Source of the DNA: Prostheceraeus crozeri
Lineage: Eukaryota; Platyhelminthes; Polycladida; Euryleptidae
Length of the DNA stretch: 64,000 bases
Assembly (NCBI GenBank): GCA_907163375.1
Contig: CAJQUW010007531.1
Coordinates: 1-64,000 of the forward strand
Direction: 5' to 3'
The notes beneath the pieces were generated by a model that saw only the letters and a program-made list of their open reading frames with translations, ran no database searches and was not told the DNA's origin. The position numbers and the translations under genes are program-made. This document shows, piece by piece, positions 54,602 to 63,346 of this stretch; within the stretch, counting starts at the first letter, position 1; every line of letters begins with the position of its first letter.

Positions 54602-54979
54602 ATGGATCTAGATGAGCACGCTATGAATCATCATTTGGATCGAAGATGGATAGAGGATTTTTCCATGCTGCAATGTAATGATAGTGAAAATGGGATGAAA
54701 TTGGTGCGATCTGGAGTGAAAAAGATAAAAGTGACATTTGCAACTGATTTGTCAAGTAACTCTACCAATAAAAGTGACTTTAGAAAGAAATTGGAAGAAG
54801 AGACGTTTAAATTATTATGTGAACGAAACTGCGTTGAGTGTTTTAAAAGGGAGCGATCCCTTCTCTTTTTACCATGTTGTCATTCTGTTATGTGTTCTAC
54901 GTGCTATGTACCTTTGGAAACTATGTTGTGTCCCATCTGTGATCAAGAAATAATTTCAACAGTCAATGTATATAAATGA
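54602..54979 (+). CDS. IAP-type C-terminal RING-finger protein of the virus-like element
   Basis: 125 residues. The last 50 form a RING-HC finger with ligands C77, C80, C92, H94, C98, C101, C110 and C113 (CVEC...LPCCH...CSTC...CPIC). This is the same spacing class as the C-terminal RING of inhibitor-of-apoptosis proteins, and like them it ends a few residues after the finger. A ubiquitin ligase role and interference with host cell death are inferences. No BIR domain is seen. A possible UBA-like stretch lies just upstream (about 54473-54565). Confidence 0.6.
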   Translation: MDLDEHAMNHHLDRRWIEDFSMLQCNDSENGMKLVRSGVKKIKVTFATDLSSNSTNKSDFRKKLEEETFKLLCERNCVECFKRERSLLFLPCCHSVMCSTCYVPLETMLCPICDQEIISTVNVYK

Positions 54980-55017
54980 TGTTGATGCAATCCTAGTCGA
55001 ATTTAAAACAGTCATCT

Positions 55018-55218
55018 ATGACCATGACACCACTGTATCATCGTCTCATTGAAATGAGAAAGCATGATTATACAAGGCAGTGGATTCTTGTGTTGGAAAA
55101 ACTATTATCATCCAGTGATTGTAGAGAGATGATACATCGTTTGAGTAATGCAATCATCATTCACGCAAACTGTGATTATGTTGACTATATGCTATCTTAT
55201 AATTTTAAACTAAATTAG
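55018..55218 (+). CDS. Small unknown ORF, 66 residues
   Basis: MTMTPLYHRLIEMRKHDYTR, WILVLEKLLSSSDCREMIHR and a short tail. It is probably helical and could be a death-fold or regulatory peptide, but no motif proves it. It lies between the RING gene and the glycoprotein gene in a close-packed series (gaps 38 and 31 bp), which supports it being real. Confidence 0.35.
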   Translation: MTMTPLYHRLIEMRKHDYTRQWILVLEKLLSSSDCREMIHRLSNAIIIHANCDYVDYMLSYNFKLN

Positions 55219-55249
55219 TTTACGAATACACTTTCATCACTGTTACATC

Positions 55250-55612
55250 ATGGTATTCTTTCATTACCTTGCTTGGAGTTATGTATTCTACACGTTGCTT
55301 ATGGGAAGCCTTTTCCACTTAAGCACAATTGACGCAAAGGCATTAAACTTTACAAACATCGTCATACAAACAGATTGTTCATGTCTGGCTCATAACATAT
55401 CAGCAAACGACACAGCTGAACTGTTTCCATTGAACTATAGTACCTCACTGAATGATACATTACGTCTACCCACACATGTATCTGCTTCTGACTATCCTAC
55501 TGGTACTGTGGCTGTTCTCAGTGTATTGCTTTTTACTAGTGCTGTACTCAATGTCTTCCTCTATTTCATTGCGTTTACGACGGTGATGTTTCGACGCTGC
55601 TGTCGTGTTTAA
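55250..55612 (+). CDS. Predicted type I membrane glycoprotein, 120 residues
   Basis: An N-terminal hydrophobic signal-like segment (about residues 1-28) is followed by a short ectodomain. The ectodomain has five N-glycosylation sequons (N33FT, N49IS, N53DT, N62YS, N68DT) and two Cys. A single transmembrane segment follows (about 85-113, TVAVLSVLLFTSAVLNVFLY) with a short tail RRCCRV that could be palmitoylated. This layout recalls small adenovirus E3-type immunomodulatory glycoproteins. I see no sequence homology, so the comparison is architectural only. Confidence 0.5.
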   Translation: MVFFHYLAWSYVFYTLLMGSLFHLSTIDAKALNFTNIVIQTDCSCLAHNISANDTAELFPLNYSTSLNDTLRLPTHVSASDYPTGTVAVLSVLLFTSAVLNVFLYFIAFTTVMFRRCCRV

Positions 55613-55643
55613 GCAAAGAACACTCTAACATCCACCTGTAAAA

Positions 55644-55934
55644 ATGGCTAGACGTCGTTTATCTCACCGTTCACGCAGACAAAAGTGTCAATCAAATGCA
55701 AACTAAAAATTCTGTCTCACGCTTCGTCGCTTATTAAAATTAAAGCCATCTCATCGATGTGAGGCAATGAAGCTGGCAAACAATGCCTTCATTCGTAAAA
55801 TGTGTGCGGAAATACGAAAAGTGCGTTATATGACATTAAATAGCAAAAAGGCCAATGCAATTGCCAGACATGGTAAAGTTCTTCGTACCTTGAGCAATCC
55901 AAAAACACCTCTCATAGTGAGAAGACACATTTAA
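55644..55934 (+). other. Arg/Lys-rich coding region, candidate DNA-packaging protein
   Basis: Two short basic open frames: MARRRLSHRSRRQKCQSNAN at 55644, and a 55-residue one from ATG 55767 (MKLANNAFIRKMCAEIRKVR ... PLIVRRHI). The basic composition and the position just before the ATPase suggest a core or condensing protein like those of adenoviruses. No family is recognised and the region may be broken. Confidence 0.35.
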
Positions 55935-56032
55935 CACTGCAATTGTTGGAGCGTCGTAATGAGATTTTTGACTGCATACCGAATCGTGTTGTTTGGTGCT
56001 ATGGAATTTATCAACATAACTTACATCGTTAA

Positions 56033-56500
56033 TTGGTTGGTAAGGGTTACTTGGTTCAACCGGGGATTATCAGCACTGCTGATATTCAACCCTATGATAT
56101 TATCATTCTTGATGATTTACTTAATGAGAGTAAGAACTCACAAGAAGTAACTGCTATGTTTACCAAGGCTGCTCATCATAAACCATGCTTTATCATTTTT
56201 ATTATGCAAAATCTTTTTCCAAGTGGAAAGGAAGCACGGACTCGAAGTCTAAACACACATTACTACATCATCTTTAAAAATCCTCGCGATAAAAGTCAAG
56301 TTGAATTCCTATCTCGACAAGTTCTTCCTCGCAAGTCAAAAGCATTGATTGAAGTATTTGAGGCTGCTACGGAAAAACCCTATAATTATTTATTTTTGGA
56401 CTTTACCCAGGAGTGTCCTGAAGATTATCGCTTACGCAGTCATCTCTTTGAGAAACCCATGATCATATATAAATTGTTATTAGTGGTTTTCAACGCATGA
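56033..56500 (+). pseudogene. Packaging ATPase of the virus-like element, C-terminal part
   Basis: YDIIILDDLLNE is the Walker B region. KAAHHKPCFIIFIMQNLFPS and RTRSLNTHYYIIFKNPRDKS, then EFLSRQVLP and NYLFLDFTQECPEDYRLRS, match the downstream half of FtsK/A32-like ATPases of Polintons and adintoviruses. The Walker A half is not recognisable. Broken. Confidence 0.75.
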
Positions 56501-56570
56501 TTGCTATTCCACAAGAAAATATATACATCTGACTACAATGCAGAGTGTTCATCAACCTTGGGCAAATTAA

Positions 56571-57122
56571 ATGTCACAACTTAATCAGCAATATGAACAA
56601 GAAGCTGTACAAAGTAAAAATCAATATGATCGTTTGATAAAACAGAGTTCTACTTTAGAAAAAATAAAACAATTGAAAGCAAAAATACGCAATGATCTTT
56701 CGCTTGGTTCACCCAAACCCTATCGCAATCGCGCACTGAGCTTATATCGAAGTCTCGAACCCAACTTGAAAATCACACAACGAGGTGAAGTGGTAGGTGA
56801 TGATGGTGCAGTCATTAGGGACTCCAGAGTGGAAGATTTAATTAATCATGCTGTTCGTGATCGTCGTCGTCACTTTACACCTACAGGATGTGAGTTCTTT
56901 TTAAAAAGTATGAAGAAATTCAATGTCCCAAAAGCAATTCTTGGTCGTGATACCTTACAGGAAATGGAAAATGATTCTACACCTAGGAAGAGAAAGTTGC
57001 AAAGTGTAGAGAGACCTAAAAAGAGAATCAAGCAAACTTTGAAAACACCCGAGAAGTTGCCGAAGCGTATACCAAAACCTTCAACACGTTATCCATCATT
57101 TGATTTTATCACAGACTTTTAA
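56571..57122 (+). CDS. Polinton/adintovirus structural-type protein
   Basis: 183 residues. There is an N-terminal coiled coil (QLNQQYEQEAVQSKNQYDRL), then LKITQRGEVVGDDGAVIRDS, VEDLINHAVRDRRRHFTPTG and CEFFLKSMKKFNVPKAIL, a block I associate with a conserved Polinton protein of unknown role. A Lys/Arg/Pro-rich tail follows. Its position relative to the ATPase parallels the unknown gene 16528-17349 in the complete Polinton. Confidence 0.5.
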   Translation: MSQLNQQYEQEAVQSKNQYDRLIKQSSTLEKIKQLKAKIRNDLSLGSPKPYRNRALSLYRSLEPNLKITQRGEVVGDDGAVIRDSRVEDLINHAVRDRRRHFTPTGCEFFLKSMKKFNVPKAILGRDTLQEMENDSTPRKRKLQSVERPKKRIKQTLKTPEKLPKRIPKPSTRYPSFDFITDF

Positions 57123-57322
57123 TGAAGAAGCTATATTGCATCCCATGTTCAGAGTTACCAAACATTCATGTGTCATTGAACTGCTTAAGTACATGTTGTA
57201 AAAGTGATTCATACAAGACGGCTCAAAAAAGTAGCAAAAGCAGGACTCAAACACAAACGCAAACCCTGGCGGAGAAAAAGACTGATACTTTGAGGCAAAT
57301 AAACGATCCCTCTTAATAGACG

Positions 57323-57626
57323 ATGGATGAACATCTGAAATCAATTTACTATAACCCAAAGTATTATGCAGGTTATGCTTCAGTGAAAAAGTTGTCACAA
57401 GCAAGTGGTTATTCACAGAAACAAGTGAAGAGATGGTTAAAAGCTCAACCTGCATATACATTGCACACACAAGCTCGAAAACGTTATCCTACCCGTTCTT
57501 ATATCGTTCATGATATTGATGAACAATGGCAAGCAGATTTGGCTGATGTCTCTTTATTAGCTAAAAAGAATAAAGGCTATCGCTTTCTCCTAACTGTCAT
57601 TGACTTATTTTCTCGTTATTCTTGGG
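57323..57626 (+). pseudogene. Integrase of the virus-like element, N-terminal part
   Basis: An HTH-like KKLSQASGYSQKQVKRWLKA, then IDEQWQADLADVSLLAKKNK and FLLTVIDLFSRYSWV, give the first part of the retroviral-type integrase core with its first catalytic Asp. The sequence ends at the 138-bp repeat, so the rest of the gene and of the element is missing here. Confidence 0.8.
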
Positions 57627-57764
57627 TTCACAAGCCTGTGTAGCTATGCATCAATTATTGACCAAAAATCATGCTTATGCTTCGTCGAGATGCAATCATA
57701 TAATTCTATAGGTCTAATGCTTGGCTTTTTGGGGCTATAGGTCAACTCAAAAAATATTGATTTA
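57627..57764 (+). repeat. 138-bp direct repeat, right copy
   Basis: Identical to 47699-47836. On its right it continues into Harbinger-type non-coding DNA leading to the MADF-BESS gene. Confidence 0.95.
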
Positions 57765-58158
57765 TTAAATTAACTAGTCCGATGCTTCATGTAGATTGGT
57801 GTGGAGTCATGTGATTGAGCTTAGAGCCATTTTGTCTCATTTCAGTACATTATTCAGATGAATTTTTGAAATACATTAGTAAACAAGTGCATTCGAATAT
57901 AGGAAAATCTATCAATGGTCTGGCTACATTGGGCCCAAGATTCTTTATTTCATGAATAATTACAGGCCGTCTTTTAATTACACTTTGTTTTCATAATTGC
58001 CGATGCTATGTGGCTGTCAGGAAGCTCTTTCTAGGCCTACTTCCCGTAAAGCGTTGAATGCAACTTAATCATGTTGAGTGCAGATAACTTATAAGAAACA
58101 GTGCAAAATTTCATCCAAAAAGCTGTATTTTGGTTGCTGAGCAGGATCACACATGTAC
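57765..58158. other. Harbinger interval before the MADF-BESS gene
   Basis: About 390 bp, AT-rich and non-coding. It is probably the original middle of the Harbinger, contiguous with 47407-47698 before the large block entered. Confidence 0.4.
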
Positions 58159-58924
58159 TCAGATGTTGCGATACTCAAGTCTGCTGTCCGCGTCCAGGTG
58201 AATGGAAGTGTCATGATTCACTAGTTCCCGCTGCATTAGATGCAATTGTTCATCGTGTAGTTGCATCTCTTCGTAGTTAAAAAGTACGCGTTGAATGTCC
58301 ATCTTCACCTTTGACCTGTATACGAGCGTCAGGCTTCTCAAACTTTCGGCAACATGATTGCCAAAAGCCAAGCAGTCGTCGTGTCTATCTTGCTTCTTCA
58401 TCCATGTTCCCATGCAAGCAATCACTGTATCCTCAGACTGAGTCTTTTTTCTTCTTTTGCTCATTGGCTCGAGATTTTCAACATTTTCAGTAAATGTGAA
58501 TTTTTGTCGATCCTGATCCTCATCCTCTGCAGCACCTTCCACGAAACTTGAGCACAGTGGTGATGAGAGAGTTTCACAGGACCTCGACGCCTTCTCGATG
58601 AAAGATAGGGTTTGGAAATATTTCCAAGCGATCGGCTTGGATCTTCCATCGCCACTTTTCGCTTCTCGATCTCTTGCGCGTAGTCACATATAATGATCGC
58701 GCAGATACTTCCACTTTTTCTTGCATGCTGCTTCATCCTTCTCTATGCCGATAGATGAGAGGGTACGGCTTCATCTCTCTCCATGAATTGCTAGCCCTTT
58801 CCGTATCTTCGAACTTATTACTTTTCACCACCCACAGATGCTCATACTTTCGAACCTCCTCGATCAGTAATTCCTCAAACAAATCAACATTCGCATTTTT
58901 TGGTGCTGCAGATTCTTCAGACAT
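58159..58924 (-). pseudogene. MADF-BESS (Myb-like) partner protein of Harbinger
   Basis: The start is ATG 58924 (MSEESAAPKNANVDLFEELL). The MADF domain reads LIEEVRKYEHLWVVKSNKFE, then (about 58740-58680) IEKDEAACKKKWKYLRDHYM. The C-terminal BESS motif region is DCLAFGNHVAESLRSLTLVY, then KVKMDIQRVLFNYEEMQ. The parts fall in three frames: breaks lie near 58735, and near 58680-58640 and 58540. The protein binds DNA and partners the transposase in Harbinger elements. It is transcribed toward the transposase gene (convergent). Confidence 0.7.
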
Positions 58925-59141
58925 TGCACTGCGCTATCAGTCGACTGGTTGCAAATGAAGTTGGATCGATTCCAACTTCAATGCGCTCCCAGAAACATCA
59001 GCCGACTGACTATGTGACTCATCAATCGATGACGCCGGTTACAGTGAGCTGCATTTTTTTCTCTGTCGAAGTCAACCGACTAATGTCAGCGTAAGCAAGT
59101 TAGCGTTGACTGGCGCGTTACGCCAGAAGTATAAACAGACC

Positions 59142-59652
59142 TATATAAGTGTATATATAAGTGTATGGTATATAAGAGTATAATCCATAGTCTTTGGTCA
59201 GTCGACAGAATGATGCATAATCACGATGTCACTGCCGCACTGAACATTCGGAAAGCAAGTAAACACGGACTCTCGGCATTCAGTCGTTGACGTGTCTATA
59301 GTAACGCGTTGTGAGGAAGGTCGAACAATAACGACTTCGAAGGGCGGTATCAATGCTAGAATACAACATTGATGATTCACAATCAGTAAAGTGAGGAAAT
59401 TCCAAAAGAGCAGTGTGGATTGATCTATGACCATCTCTTCACAATAGGAGCTGTGACTTTTTAATTGGATGCAGTGATTTTGTTGAAACCTCACGTGTTT
59501 CTATTATTAAGTAGCCATGCAACTATTAAAGTGTGTCGCCCGCTCCGGTAGTAAAACAGAGCGTAAACATGACTTAAGTTAAGAAAGCATTTCTTTCTAA
59601 GAAATATTTGCTCTATCTGCGCTCGCAGTATGTAGCAAAACATCAAAATGCA
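59142..59652. other. Ty3/gypsy interval between Harbinger end and gag zinc knuckle
   Basis: About 510 bp with no firm coding signal; short minus frames have no motif. It probably belongs to the gag-pol junction region of the fossil. Confidence 0.35.
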
Positions 59653-60729
59653 TCATACTGAGATTTGACTGGACGTTGGTCCTTTACGTTTGAGAACCCA
59701 ACAATCAGTCACACGGTGACCTCTCTTTTTGCAATATTTGCATTCTATTGCTTTTCCTGTCAGTTTCTTTATATCACTCACAACAGGTGGTGATGTAATA
59801 ATTTCGTGTTCCCCTTTATTGAAAATTTTCTGGGGCTTCTGGTCTGCCAATTTGTGAGTCAAATCATACTGATCTGCCGCTCTTGCGGCATCTTGCAGAC
59901 TAGTTAAATTTCTCTCATTGAGATACGCTCTGATGTTGGTTCCAGTACAATTTTTGAACTGCTCTATAAGGATAATCTGTCTTAAAGAATGAAATGTTTG
60001 AACATTTGCTGAAGAGCACCATTTATCAAAAAGAATTTCTTGTTCTTTTGCGAAATCGAGATAACTACTTCCTACATCTTTTCTTTTGTTTCTGAATTTT
60101 TGACGATAGGCTTCAGGAACCCTCGTAAGCTTATAGTATCTCTAATTTTACGACATCATAATCCTTAGCGCTGAAATCTGACAACGCAACTTAGACTTTT
60201 TGAGCCTTTCCAGTGAGAGCTGTCTGTAGCAATAAAGGCCATTTTTCTTTTGGCCATTTTGAAGCAATAGCTACACGTTCAAAATTTTGGAAAAATATTT
60301 CAACGTCATTTTCGTTAAATTTAGGAACCAATCGAATTTGGGTAGCCAAATCTACAGTACATCAGAATTTTTGGAAGTGTATGCGTGTTCCAGCCTCAGT
60401 TTTTCCAATGTTAGTTGCTTATGCATTTTCATTTCCTCAAGTTTCAATTTAAGCTCTTGCTCAATACGAATTTTTTCAAGTTCAAGAATATGCCTTTCAT
60501 TTTTGAATTGATCAGAATCGTTAGTAGTGCTACTGTCTTCTGAATTTGTTTCGCCAATATTGAAATGTGTCATTATAGCGTTAATAATCATGTCTTTGCG
60601 CATCGATACGGTTACTTCAATGTCAAAATGTTTACTAACTTCAATTAATCCAGCCTTAGTACAAGACCTAAGCTGATCGACAGTAGGATTTTCTTGAATT
60701 TGTTTGATTAACTCTTCAACAGAATCCAT
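59653..60729 (-). pseudogene. Ty3/gypsy gag
   Basis: The N-terminal part (from 60729, MDSVEELIKQIQENPTVDQL) is helical with a charged coiled coil (LEKIRIEQELKLKLEEMKMH). The distal part carries a zinc knuckle CKYCKKRGHRVTDC (C-x2-C-x4-H-x4-C, about 59700-59745). The layout matches gag of vertebrate and other deuterostome Gmr1-like elements. It is broken in a few places. Confidence 0.7.
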
Positions 60730-61229
60730 TTTTAAGGATGTTAGTAAAAATATATTAACACTTAGAAGCGAGAGTAATTTCTCAAGTTATACACTTGACG
60801 CAACTGACTAATGATATAAACTTAAAAAACTAATAGTATTTAATAATAACTTTAACTCAGAAACAATATGACTGAAAACTTGTGCTTACTCAAACACCAC
60901 CACGCTCAGGACTATCGATTCTATCCCGTCTGAGCCCCCGGGATTCTATTAAGGGAATAGATAATTTTCTTTATATCAATGTCTTTGTCTAATTTCACAC
61001 TTTTCAGTCAATTTACATTGATGATTTTCTGTTGCGGTCAAAGGAAGCTCAGATAAAATGCCTTTTAAAGGCAATTTACTTCTTAAGCTGCGTGTCATTA
61101 TTCTGTTCCCATATAACTAGCTATGTAAGCATAATAATTATTAACTTCAACGGAAATTATCAATTTTTGAAGAACAGAAAAATACTAAATACGTGTAGAT
61201 TCGTGAATTTGGCTCACATCATGCAATTT
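60730..61229. other. Possible 5' region of the Ty3/gypsy fossil
   Basis: Non-coding. I looked for a repeat of 35881-36512 that would mark a second LTR and did not find one. No clear tRNA primer-binding site was seen. Confidence 0.3.
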
Positions 61230-63014
61230 AGGACCGGTCAAACTTTAATTTTTTCGATTAGATTTGACAAATCGGTTTCAACAAGCTCGTTTTGATAAAG
61301 CCGTTTTGTTAGATCGCATCAATACTAAAGCGGATTACTGTAAACGCATGTTTTACCTCATGCAGATTCAGATTAATTAAAATGGTTTTAATAAAACGTC
61401 CGTTTTGCTAAACAAAGCCAGTTTTGAACGGTTTCATGTAAATCCGAAGTTTGACATCGACTGTTCTAATAGCATAATCGGCCTTGTTAAAGTGATCTTT
61501 TGATCACCTTGGTTTTATCAAAACTAAGAACTTCATCAAATCGATACGGATACGATGCGAACGATCGCAAGTGAATGGCATTGACAACTTCACGTCATGC
61601 AAAGCAATATGGGATTTGTTAAACCACTAGGTGGTTAAATAGTATAAATCGAAGAGAGAGGTCGGAAACACGATTAAACATGTCTGCGAACTTATTAGCT
61701 GTAGTAGGAATTGTAAGGACTCATTGTCCGAAGTACCAGCGTGTAAAAGCCATATCGTCAACATACCGTCCATCGAAAGGAGACTTAGCGAACATTTCCA
61801 AAGAATTCCATGGATATCGTATGGTGGATCATCTCATTTGTCATTACAGGGTTTAGCTGCTAAGCCTATGTCGTAGTATCAGAGGAATAAAGGAAGGAAC
61901 CTGGAATCAATGGACTGTGTTTCTGATTTTGAATCAGTTGCTGCGTGGATTCACAAAACCATCTCGCATATAGATCAAGTACTCGTTCGTTTTCATCTGA
62001 TCGTTAAGCAAATTTTCCAGACAGGACACATCCGGCAGAAATTAAGAGCCTCGCTAAGTTTAGGAGTTGCAGCGGGCTTCTTAGCAGGCGGTTGTCCCCT
62101 GTCCATGGTCGCTCCACTTTCTTCAACTTCTGCTGGGCGCTTATAGACGACACCACTTTCGTCTCGAACTGTCTTAGGACCTAGTGAGGATCCATGTCCA
62201 TGTAGGCGAGAATCCAACTCGGACAGCATATCAGATATTTGAGTACTACCCTGAACTTTCAAGTCTAGTGGCTCCTCGATTGCATCTCCATTGCCACTAG
62301 TCGCCTTTTCCTTCAACGCCTGAAAATTAAGGAGAGCTAAGATGATTCATAATACATACATGTAATGTAAATATTGCAGAAGTCACACTAATGTAATAAG
62401 CTATGATGAATAATATCAAAATGTTTCACTTACCTTTCTATACTCCTTAAACATATTCTCCAGTCGGACATTCATTTGTTCACTCGTTCTCCCTCCTTCT
62501 TCCTTAATCTTCTTGAACGAATCCTTCTGATAGCATTTTATTCTGCTGTCGACATGACCTTTCGCAGAGGCATAATCGTTGACGTTATCAATTACACCTT
62601 CCAACAGCAAGATTGTTTCAGGGTGACCCCATCACTTACCGCGTGTTCTCTTCTACATGTTCATCAATGTCATACAACGATTTGATAAAGCGCGTTTTAT
62701 ATTTTTATGATTGACCACATCAACTGTAATTCCTGTAACTTCTGTTCACAGTATTCGATAAATCCGATCTTGATATCGAATTTTGTTCAATCGAAATCTT
62801 TGGACACAACTAAATCCTATCTTTAAACTCAACAAGTTCTAGCTTTGACAAAGCCGTTTGTATGTACCAGACAGTTTCATCAAATCGTAATATCATGATC
62901 GAGTGTCAAAATTGCGGTTAAAACGCAATTAAATGCTTCATGTTTTAATACATAAAACCGTTTTATAAAGATTAAATGGATTTGTTGAGTCTAATCGAAA
63001 GTTTGACCTGACCT
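61230..63014. mobile_element. 1.8-kb TIR transposon carrying a trihelix gene
   Basis: The ends AGGACCGGTCAAACTTT (61230-61246) and AAAGTTTGACCTGACCT (62998-63014) are inverted with two mismatches. TTT lies outside both ends, a possible 3-bp target duplication. Subterminal regions repeat AAAGCCGTTTT-like words on both sides. A 3-bp duplication plus a Myb/trihelix gene suggests a Harbinger-type deletion derivative without transposase; that is inference. Confidence 0.6.
61993..62631 (-). CDS. Trihelix/Myb-SANT-like DNA-binding protein, spliced, start lost
   Basis: Exon 62631-62434 and exon 62319-61993 are separated by a 114-bp GT-AG intron (62433-62320) that joins in phase 0 (EYRK|ALKEK). The first exon reads WGHPETILLLEGVIDNVNDY, then QKDSFKKIKEEGGRTSEQMN and RLENMFKEYRK, the three-helix pattern of Myb/SANT-like domains. 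The second exon is acidic, then Pro/Lys-rich (QPPAKKPAATPK). Directly upstream of the Trp codon is an in-frame TGA (62632-62634), preceded by basic codons (RTRGK), so the N-terminus is probably cut by a nonsense mutation. It may act with a transposase encoded elsewhere. Confidence 0.5.
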
Positions 63015-63346
63015 TTTATACAAAGAAACAAAGGATTTGTCGAATTATACGAAAGTCGCTTTAGACTAGAAAGAAGAAAAGCATAATTAAAATTAAAACA
63101 AAATATAACATTCAAGTGTATCGGATCTGAAAACTAGCATCTCCATCATCAATCACCCGCAATGAGAAAAGTATTGGACAATGTAAATGTATTTGTTGTA
63201 TATGCATGTATAACAATGTATTTGTTAAATATGTACATTGTACTTCAAATTTACTCATCAAAGCAAATAGTGACATCAATTTTTTCAAAAGAAGAAAAAT
63301 TAATTTGTTTGTCAACTCAAATGTAGAGTGCAATTTTCGGTTCGAT

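Larger units (their letters stand above)
51436..57626 (+). mobile_element. Polinton/adintovirus-like element, truncated fossil
   Basis: It holds the end of a packaging ATPase (56033-56500), a structural-type protein (56571-57122) and the start of a retroviral-type integrase (57323-57626). Upstream are a RING protein, a membrane glycoprotein and a basic protein. The codon and base composition is less AT-rich than the 10.7-32.5 kb Polinton, and the genes are only distantly similar, so this is a different lineage. The right side is cut inside the integrase at the 138-bp repeat. The left side meets repeat copy 2. Polymerase, capsid and protease genes are not in the window. No terminal repeat was identified. 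Several parts are broken. Confidence 0.7.
43164..59141. mobile_element. PIF/Harbinger transposon, split by hAT and a 9.8-kb block
   Basis: The outer ends are an inverted pair: GGCCGGTTTATACTTCAGGC (43164) and GCCAGAAGTATAAACAGACC (to 59141). Candidate 3-bp target copies are imperfect (TAA and TAT). Inside are a Harbinger transposase (46199-47406, rightward) and a MADF-BESS gene (58924-58159, leftward), the two-gene content typical of Harbingers. Without the later insertions (hAT 43202-46053 and the 47837-57764 block) the element would be about 3.2 kb. It separates gag from protease in the Ty3/gypsy fossil. Confidence 0.65.
36513..60729 (-). mobile_element. Ty3/gypsy LTR-type retroelement fossil, integrase upstream of RT, heavily interrupted
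   Basis: Read leftward: gag with a zinc knuckle (60729-59653), protease (43150-42620), integrase (42598-41175), then RT end and RNase H (37300-36513). Integrase before RT is the order described for Gmr1-like elements of deuterostomes. Two interruptions separate the parts: a 16-kb Harbinger composite between gag and protease, and about 3.9 kb of mostly anonymous DNA between integrase and RT. LTRs were not identified. The element looks old and broken in several places (about five or more, besides the large insertions). Confidence 0.75.

Noticed and set aside
57122-57316. Cys/Thr-containing 64-residue ORF between the structural protein and the integrase
   Set aside because: It starts at the preceding gene's stop and has four Cys, but no recognisable domain. 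It is too weak to call and could be chance.
35881-61229. Paired LTRs for the Ty3/gypsy fossil
   Set aside because: I compared 35881-36512 with 60730-61229 by eye and found no convincing repeat or primer-binding site, so no LTRs are annotated.
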